Notes under the pieces: model-generated
The model's input: only the letters and a program-made list of their open reading frames with translations
The model's database searches: none
Told to the model about the DNA's origin: nothing
Assembly: GCA_036925085.1 (NCBI GenBank)
Contig: JAUPFP010000005.1
Span: 4,183,383-4,247,382 of the forward strand
Direction: 5' to 3'
Source of the DNA: Brachycybe producta
Taxonomy: Eukaryota; Arthropoda; Diplopoda; Playtdesmida; Andrognathidae
DNA length: 64,000 bases
In this document: positions 59,901 to 64,000 of the stretch, one piece after another
Numbering within the stretch: position 1 is the stretch's first letter
How the letters are laid out: the number at the start of each line of letters is the position of its first letter
Translations under genes and position numbers: made by a program

Positions 59901-60622
59901 GTGAAAAGTTCGTTAGTGCCTCTTTTTTAACAAAGGTAAAAATTAAAAAAATTAAAAACTAAAATGACCGTTTTATAATTATAGATCTGTAATTATAAAA
60001 CGGTCATTTTACAATTTTTAATTTTTTTAATTTTTACCTTTGTTAAAAAAATTTTTTTTGACCGGCAGAAAATTTCTAACATAAAATGTTTTCTTTATTT
60101 CGAAAATTTCAGGCGAATCAATCAAGTGTAACTCGAGTTATAACCGATTTCTGGGGCTATAAGGCTATCATCACTATCACACCCGTTGAAGACGGGCTTT
60201 CTTTCTAGTACAATATAATTAGGCTATGTTTTCTTATAATAAATTATGAAGTTCTTACTTATTATGGATATAAAAAATCCCGGTGCTGCCGATGCCATTG
60301 CCATAATGGTTGCTCCTGCAACATCATTAGCTAATCCGAGTTCTATATGTTAACGTAGAGAATTACTACATTTCGTAATGTAACAAGAATATATTAGTTA
60401 AAGTTAACTTTTAATTTACTTACTTTTAATTAAGATGTTCAAAGCAGGAATGAAATATTTATCACAAATTATAAAAAGTGCGTAACAAGAATAAATTGCT
60501 CCAAATACATAACAGATAAAACCACCATGCAATCTTTGTTTTTGGTCAAATATTTCTGCTGGAAAATGCCTTAGAGAAACGCTCAGTATTTCCTCGCTAC
60601 TGTTGTTTGAAAATCGTTCCAT
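50974..60622 (-). CDS. NCKX-B: SLC24-type Na+/Ca2+-K+ exchanger-like protein, 469 aa, 8 exons
   Basis: Exons in transcription order, all on minus: 60622-60424, 60342-60259, 56817-56714, 55865-55765, 54656-54349, 54266-54054, 52731-52630, 51272-50974. Phases agree and the sum is 470 codons including stop. It is the inverted paralogue of the gene at 34468-46597: every intron is at the same place and phase, and exons 2, 3, 4 and 7 have equal lengths (84, 104, 101, 102 nt). The domain order is that of an NCKX exchanger: N-terminal QKQRLHGG and CDKYFIPAL, alpha-1 about 67-130, a short acidic/lysine-rich cytosolic loop without the threonine run, and alpha-2 from 337. The alpha-1 motif is again AAPGF, with Gly88 where family members have Glu. 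In alpha-2 the Asp360 is kept, but the preceding Pro is Ala (GTSMAD). Asn384 and Asp387 of GSNIMD are kept. No stops or frameshifts were seen, so it looks intact. Transport activity is inferred from family only. Confidence 0.9.
51320..51610. repeat. Dispersed repeat in NCKX-B intron 7 (relative of 10080-10190)
   Basis: It shares GCTAATACACCGCATACGGC, CATTACAGAAAAATGACGT and CATTGTGGTACAAG with the other copy in inverted orientation. Inside are short direct repeats of CCGGTTCGCCA/CGGTTCGCCAAT. Confidence 0.45.
51901..52589 (+). mobile_element. Solo LTR, family A, copy 3, with CTAG target duplication (NCKX-B intron 7)
   Basis: It runs from TGTAACACCC to AAAAGCTCACA and is flanked by CTAG on both sides (51897-51900 and 52590-52593). 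This defines the element ends and fits gypsy-type insertion. TATAAAAGGACC lies near 52080 and AATAAA near 52222. It is antisense to NCKX-B, and its end lies 40 bp from the donor of exon 7. Confidence 0.8.
52742..54053. other. NCKX-B intron 6, nothing recognised
   Basis: It is AT-rich and contains no partner repeat that I could find in this window. No exon-like frame. Confidence 0.4.
55578..55704. repeat. Fold-back repeat in NCKX-B intron 4 region
   Basis: AACCAGTTATTTCACG...ATACTTATTAGTAATATCTAGA is mirrored by TCTAGATATTACTAATAAGT...CGTGAAATAACTGGTT around a short AT-rich centre. The arms are about 50 bp. Confidence 0.75.
55970..56394. repeat. Dispersed ~420-bp repeat with tRNA-like B-box word, copy 1 (NCKX-B intron 3)
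   Basis: It is collinear with 58010-58495 in the same orientation. It contains GGTTCAAATCC at 56308 preceded by GGCAGAGAGTTAGTGAGG, resembling the B and A boxes of a tRNA-derived SINE. No full tRNA fold is present. Confidence 0.5.
56395..56690. repeat. Two tandem ~150-bp units next to NCKX-B exon 3
   Basis: Two diverged copies share GGAGC-CACAACTGG, AAGCTTGAAAAA-CA, AATTTTTAAAATT, GGCTTTTTT and GCCAAAAGTC in the same order. They end about 25 bp from the exon 3 donor side. Confidence 0.5.
57041..57300. repeat. GC-richer repeat fragment in NCKX-B intron 2
   Basis: The block GATGGCACCTCCTGGTGCCC resembles ATGGCACCCCTTGGTGCAC of the LTR-like segment at 5590, so it may be an LTR scrap. The open frame on its minus strand is not supported as a gene. 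Confidence 0.3.
58010..58495. repeat. Dispersed ~420-bp repeat, copy 2 (NCKX-B intron 2)
   Basis: It is a diverged second copy of the repeat at 55970, sharing CTCCCTTTGTGCACGAATGT and TTAACCCATGTGGGT. Its B-box-like word is GGATCAAGTCC. It has an extra ~45-bp stretch about 200 bp in. Confidence 0.5.
58920..59135 (-). pseudogene. Tc1/mariner transposase fragment, minus strand (NCKX-B intron 2)
   Basis: The minus frame reads VFQQGNVPVHSSNVRNKWLQ, NITTL, a TGA where family members have Trp, then PACPPDLNPTENF and a TAG. This is the FQQDNA...PDLNPIE region of the DDE transposase. The two stops make it non-functional. Confidence 0.7.
59500..59690 (+). pseudogene. Tc1/mariner transposase fragment, plus strand (NCKX-B intron 2)
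   Basis: The plus frame reads VFQQENAPVPSSNLTKKWLR, then TTTLEWPMSFPNLIPIENSW. It is the same region as the fragment at 58920, in opposite orientation. The catalytic aspartate of PDLNPIE is Asn here. Confidence 0.7.
59923..60051. repeat. Near-perfect ~58-bp-arm palindrome at the edge of the Tc1 remnant
   Basis: TTTTTTAACAAAGGTAAAAA...GACCGTTTTATAATTA is mirrored by TAATTATAAAACGGTC...TTTTTACCTTTGTTAAAAAA around TAGATCTG, with one short mismatch cluster. Related sequence lies at 58660-58740. Confidence 0.75.
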
Positions 60623-60702
60623 CGTTAAAAATGTTTTTCATGCGCTTGTTGTTTTGTTGTGCGTAAGGCTTAAAATGTAGAAACCTTGTTCAGAAAGACA
60701 AA

Positions 60703-60710
60703 TTTATAAC
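60703..60710 (-). promoter_or_regulatory. Possible TATA box of NCKX-B
   Basis: The minus strand reads GTTATAAATTTG about 85 nt upstream of the NCKX-B ATG. This is a plausible distance for a TATA box with a short leader. In such AT-rich DNA a chance match is quite possible. Confidence 0.25.
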
Positions 60711-60719
60711 GTTTGTGTT

Positions 60720-63425
60720 CGGCATGAAATTTCAATCAATCTTTCAACTAATAGCAAATTATTGTTATCAATTTGAAACAAAATATGGGGTTTACAAATC
60801 AAAATTGAATGTTATTAACTAATAACTTCATATTTATTTAATTATTACCTAATAAAGGAAACATTATATTGCTGATAATAAAATATATATATATATTTTT
60901 TATATTTTGAGGTTTCATTCCATGGCATAATACCAACAACAAAAAATACACAGATTACAAGAAATGGCCTTATTAAAATGAAATGGCACAAGTGAATTTA
61001 AAATTTATTAATTACTGTTATATTTAAAATTATCATTTTATCAACGGCAATTTACAGTTCATGTCAAGGAGACAGTTAAAATAATTGCTATACATATAGT
61101 AAAATTAAAATATTCTCCTGTCTGAAGTCATTGCAGAAAAACAACAATAATTTATTTTTTTCATATATACAATTAATGTTAGTGGTTTTTCATTACAATT
61201 AAGTTTGTTAGTGACTCTGTAGTAAACGAAATTGGATTAAATTTTTCTGTTTTCTGATGGATTTATGATTATTTGTATTTTTCATGATAATTTAAAATTA
61301 TGTCAATCATTGAGATAAACACTGGTAAATTCATAAATCTTAGTTATCGTTTAACCATTAGTTATTGGCTTATATACAAGATTCGCCTACATTATAGAAT
61401 TGCAAAACCTTACGCAAAACTATACGCACTTGTATCTGTTGATTGAGCTCTTCATTACATATTTAGGCGACAGAAATGGTAAAAATGATGAAACCAAAAA
61501 AAGGCTTAAGACGTACAATAAGAATATTATTTTTTAAATGTCATCATAAAAATCTTGAGCCTTCATTTATTTATCTAAATTTTCAAATATATTTTAGAAT
61601 TTTTATATCTATTTAACTTTGTCTGTCCGTGTATAACACTGTACGAACGAGGACAAAAACGTTTAAACACGTCCGAATTTATTTAAATTTAAATCAACCT
61701 GAGTTTTTTTTTCTTTCTCATAGTCAACTTTATGTTGCGCTCTCCCGATCCAAGATCCCAAACAATAGTAAGGGCATGCTTATGAAGTATTTGAATAAAA
61801 TAGTTAAATAATTTTAGTAGCAAAATTAAATTAGAATTTGGCTTCCGTTATTTATGACGGATTACCCCACTAGTTCTTTATGTTATGCATTGTGCCCGCG
61901 GTGGGAAAAAAAATTAGGATTTTTATTGAAATCAAGATTTAGAAAAAAAGCATTACTTTACATCCAAAATTAAAAATTTATAATAATTTAATTGTTTATT
62001 AACTTTATAAATATAATTTATTCATTTAAAATAAAATACAAATTTTATTCACTGACAAGTTAGTTCAATTATACTAATTACTCATTAAGTAACTCTCAAA
62101 ATTATTGGAATAGTTATTTGAAATTCAGAAAAGTAATTGACATTCAGTGAACCAGTACATAAACACAAGTTTTGCCACCTAATCTACGAGCTTGTATTCA
62201 CCCTTTGTTTGTAAAGCCCTGTCCACATGGAACGTTTTGTTACTCAGTTATGACTGGACAGGCAAAATTGTGTAGGAAAGAACGTTGACGTGTCCACACA
62301 ACAAAGTTGAAGATCTGTCGTCGTTGAACAGTACAAAATTGAATTAAAAAAAGAGAAAATAACTGAGCTCTCGGCCTCAGTTTTTCATCTCCATGTGCCG
62401 TTTCCACACAGTTCATTCATGCACATAGTTGCACAAGTTTTTTGTTCACACGCAAGACTTGCCTGCATCGTCTTGAACTGCACTGGCAAAATGTTGTACA
62501 AAACCTTGCATATGAACCGGGCTTGAGGTCATAGGTAGTAGAACTGGGTGTATTTGAGGTTATCTTCTAAAAAAAACGTAGGCATGTTGAACATTACTTT
62601 AGTTTTGGCTGCTCAAGTATGTAATAAATATGTTATTTTCTAGCTGACAACATACTACCAAATAATAAATAATGAAGTCTCAAATTTGCTTCTATATTTT
62701 TATTTTTAAAAAAATCATTTAATTTAAAAAAATCAACCTTGATTGTGCTGCAAATGGCCGCAATGGCATTGATCGCGCTGACTGTATTATGTAAATAAAT
62801 GAAATAACGTATAATATTTTGCCCTTAAATTGCATTCAAATTGCAATTAATTCTGATTATAATGTTTTAGAAAAATGAAAATATGAGTTGTCTTATTACA
62901 CATTTGGTATAAATGAACTTTATTTCAAATATATGAATTTTAACTTTTATTTTGATTCTTCAGATTGTTTAGAGATCACTATCACTATAATAGGTGATGT
63001 TTCATCATTTTCTTGAAATCTGGCTTCCTTTCAGTAATCAATGAAAATCTTTCGTCTTTTAATCAAGATTTCCGTGGAAGGTGCCAAACAAAATGAGTCT
63101 ATTGGCTTATTTTTGTGCTCCTCTCTTTAAGTGAGACAATAAATAACGAAATTGTAGAATATGTTTACCAAAAGAAAAGATTGATAATATAATTAGTGTT
63201 TTGTTGGTAATTAAGGTTTTTTCCTTTTGTTTTCAAATAATTTTAAAATGAACTAAAGTGGCTATTACACTACTTCACCCGTAGACTTGATTACCTTCAC
63301 TAGACATTTATAAAATGTTATGCAAGGTATCAGTCAGGTATTGCTGTGAATTGTGTACAATTTCTTGTCAAAAACAAAATCAGCATTTTCTGCCACTTTG
63401 TCTTGGCTGGAGTATTATCACGTTG
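60720..63425. other. Gene-free AT-rich stretch upstream of NCKX-B
   Basis: It contains the Helitron-like copy at 61622-61873. A region at 62210-62530 starts AAGCCCTGTCCACATGG and ends ATGAACCGGGCTTG, possibly a decayed fold-back element. No gene was recognised. Confidence 0.45.
61622..61873. mobile_element. Helitron-like non-autonomous element, copy 3
   Basis: Same start (TCTGTCCGTGTATAACACTG), same internal blocks (CACGTCCGAATTTATTT, CAACTTTATGTTGC) and the same end, with a diverged hairpin followed by CTAGT. It lies in gene-free DNA upstream of NCKX-B. Confidence 0.6.
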
Positions 63426-63429
63426 ATTA

Positions 63430-63800
63430 CAATTACAATTACAAAAAAGTACTCTGCAAGCAGCCGATTGGCCTATGTCAGAGGGATATTAAGATCCAAG
63501 TGCTGCAAGATGCATTGTCATAATGACTACAAAAAATAACATGCATTGCAATTATAACAAATTATAACTGCAGTCATGACAAATTTAAAACCACAATTCA
63601 TTAATAACATCAGGAATAACCTGTTTACTAAGAAGCATTCCATTGTCATATAACCGTCAGGAAAAAGACCAGTAATAAGAGCATGAGAGTCAATAAGAGC
63701 AATAAGAGTCTTGGCAAAAATCTTTCTAGTTTTTCTTGAGTGAACATCCCTTCCCACATACAATGCTTTCCTTTATATCACTAGACTGCGGTTTCGGACA
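63430..63800 (-). pseudogene. 3' end of a CR1/Jockey-type LINE, minus strand
   Basis: The minus-strand text MYVGRDVHSRKTRKIFAKT is homologous to the copies at 16870 and 33650. It ends with the same 3'UTR and TTGTAATTGTAATC tail at 63430. Downstream residues are frameshifted. Confidence 0.55.
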
Positions 63801-64000
63801 TTGACCACATACAATTTTCTGAAACATACATAAACTAATTTTTGATCTACAATGAGCTAAACTATCACAATGAAGCACCACCAGCATTTCAGTAACGCTA
63901 TAGGTAAACTTATATCTGCTGCAGACAAATCTCGATGCCCTATGCTGGACAAATTACCACTGCATGAGTTAATATTATTACAGAAATGAGAAATTCAATT

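Overview
This is AT-rich nuclear DNA from an animal: multi-exon genes with canonical GT-AG introns, long non-coding stretches, and many transposable-element families. (CCTAA)n arrays, which match the arthropod telomere unit TTAGG, together with a serine-protease homologue and CYP2-like P450 sequence suggest an arthropod. The species cannot be named from the sequence alone.

Left part (1-15 kb): mostly repeats around a broken CYP2-type cytochrome P450 on the minus strand (2273-5038). It has an in-frame stop and a frameshift, and a Helitron-like element lies in its intron. A GC-rich LTR-retroelement remnant follows (5531-9816: an LTR-like leader, a gag-like region and a 3' LTR). Two solo LTRs come next (12718-13391 and 14534-15089).

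15-34 kb: a plus-strand serine-protease homologue in four recognised exons (15345-20298). All three catalytic residues are replaced. Its introns carry LINE fragments, a MITE and a ~550-bp GC-rich minisatellite, and a hAT element with perfect 8-bp target duplications sits 36 bp past the stop codon. From 21 to 34 kb I see only repeats and AT-rich DNA.

34-61 kb: the main genes. Two complete eight-exon Na+/Ca2+-K+ exchanger-like genes (SLC24/NCKX family) lie tail to tail: NCKX-A on plus (34468-46597, 488 aa) and NCKX-B on minus (60622-50974, 469 aa). All seven intron positions have the same phase, and exons 2, 3, 4 and 7 have identical lengths, so they are an inverted duplicate pair. Both replace the acidic residue of the alpha-1 repeat (canonical SAPEL) by glycine (AAPGF) and keep the alpha-2 aspartate. 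This makes them candidates for a divergent exchanger with altered ion binding. The 4.4 kb between the two stop codons holds a hAT MITE with a perfect 8-bp target duplication and a perfect 49-bp inverted repeat.

61-64 kb: no gene seen; a Helitron-like copy and a LINE 3' fragment. The pseudogene, protease homologue and exchangers have no visible functional link; they are neighbours in a repeat-rich region.
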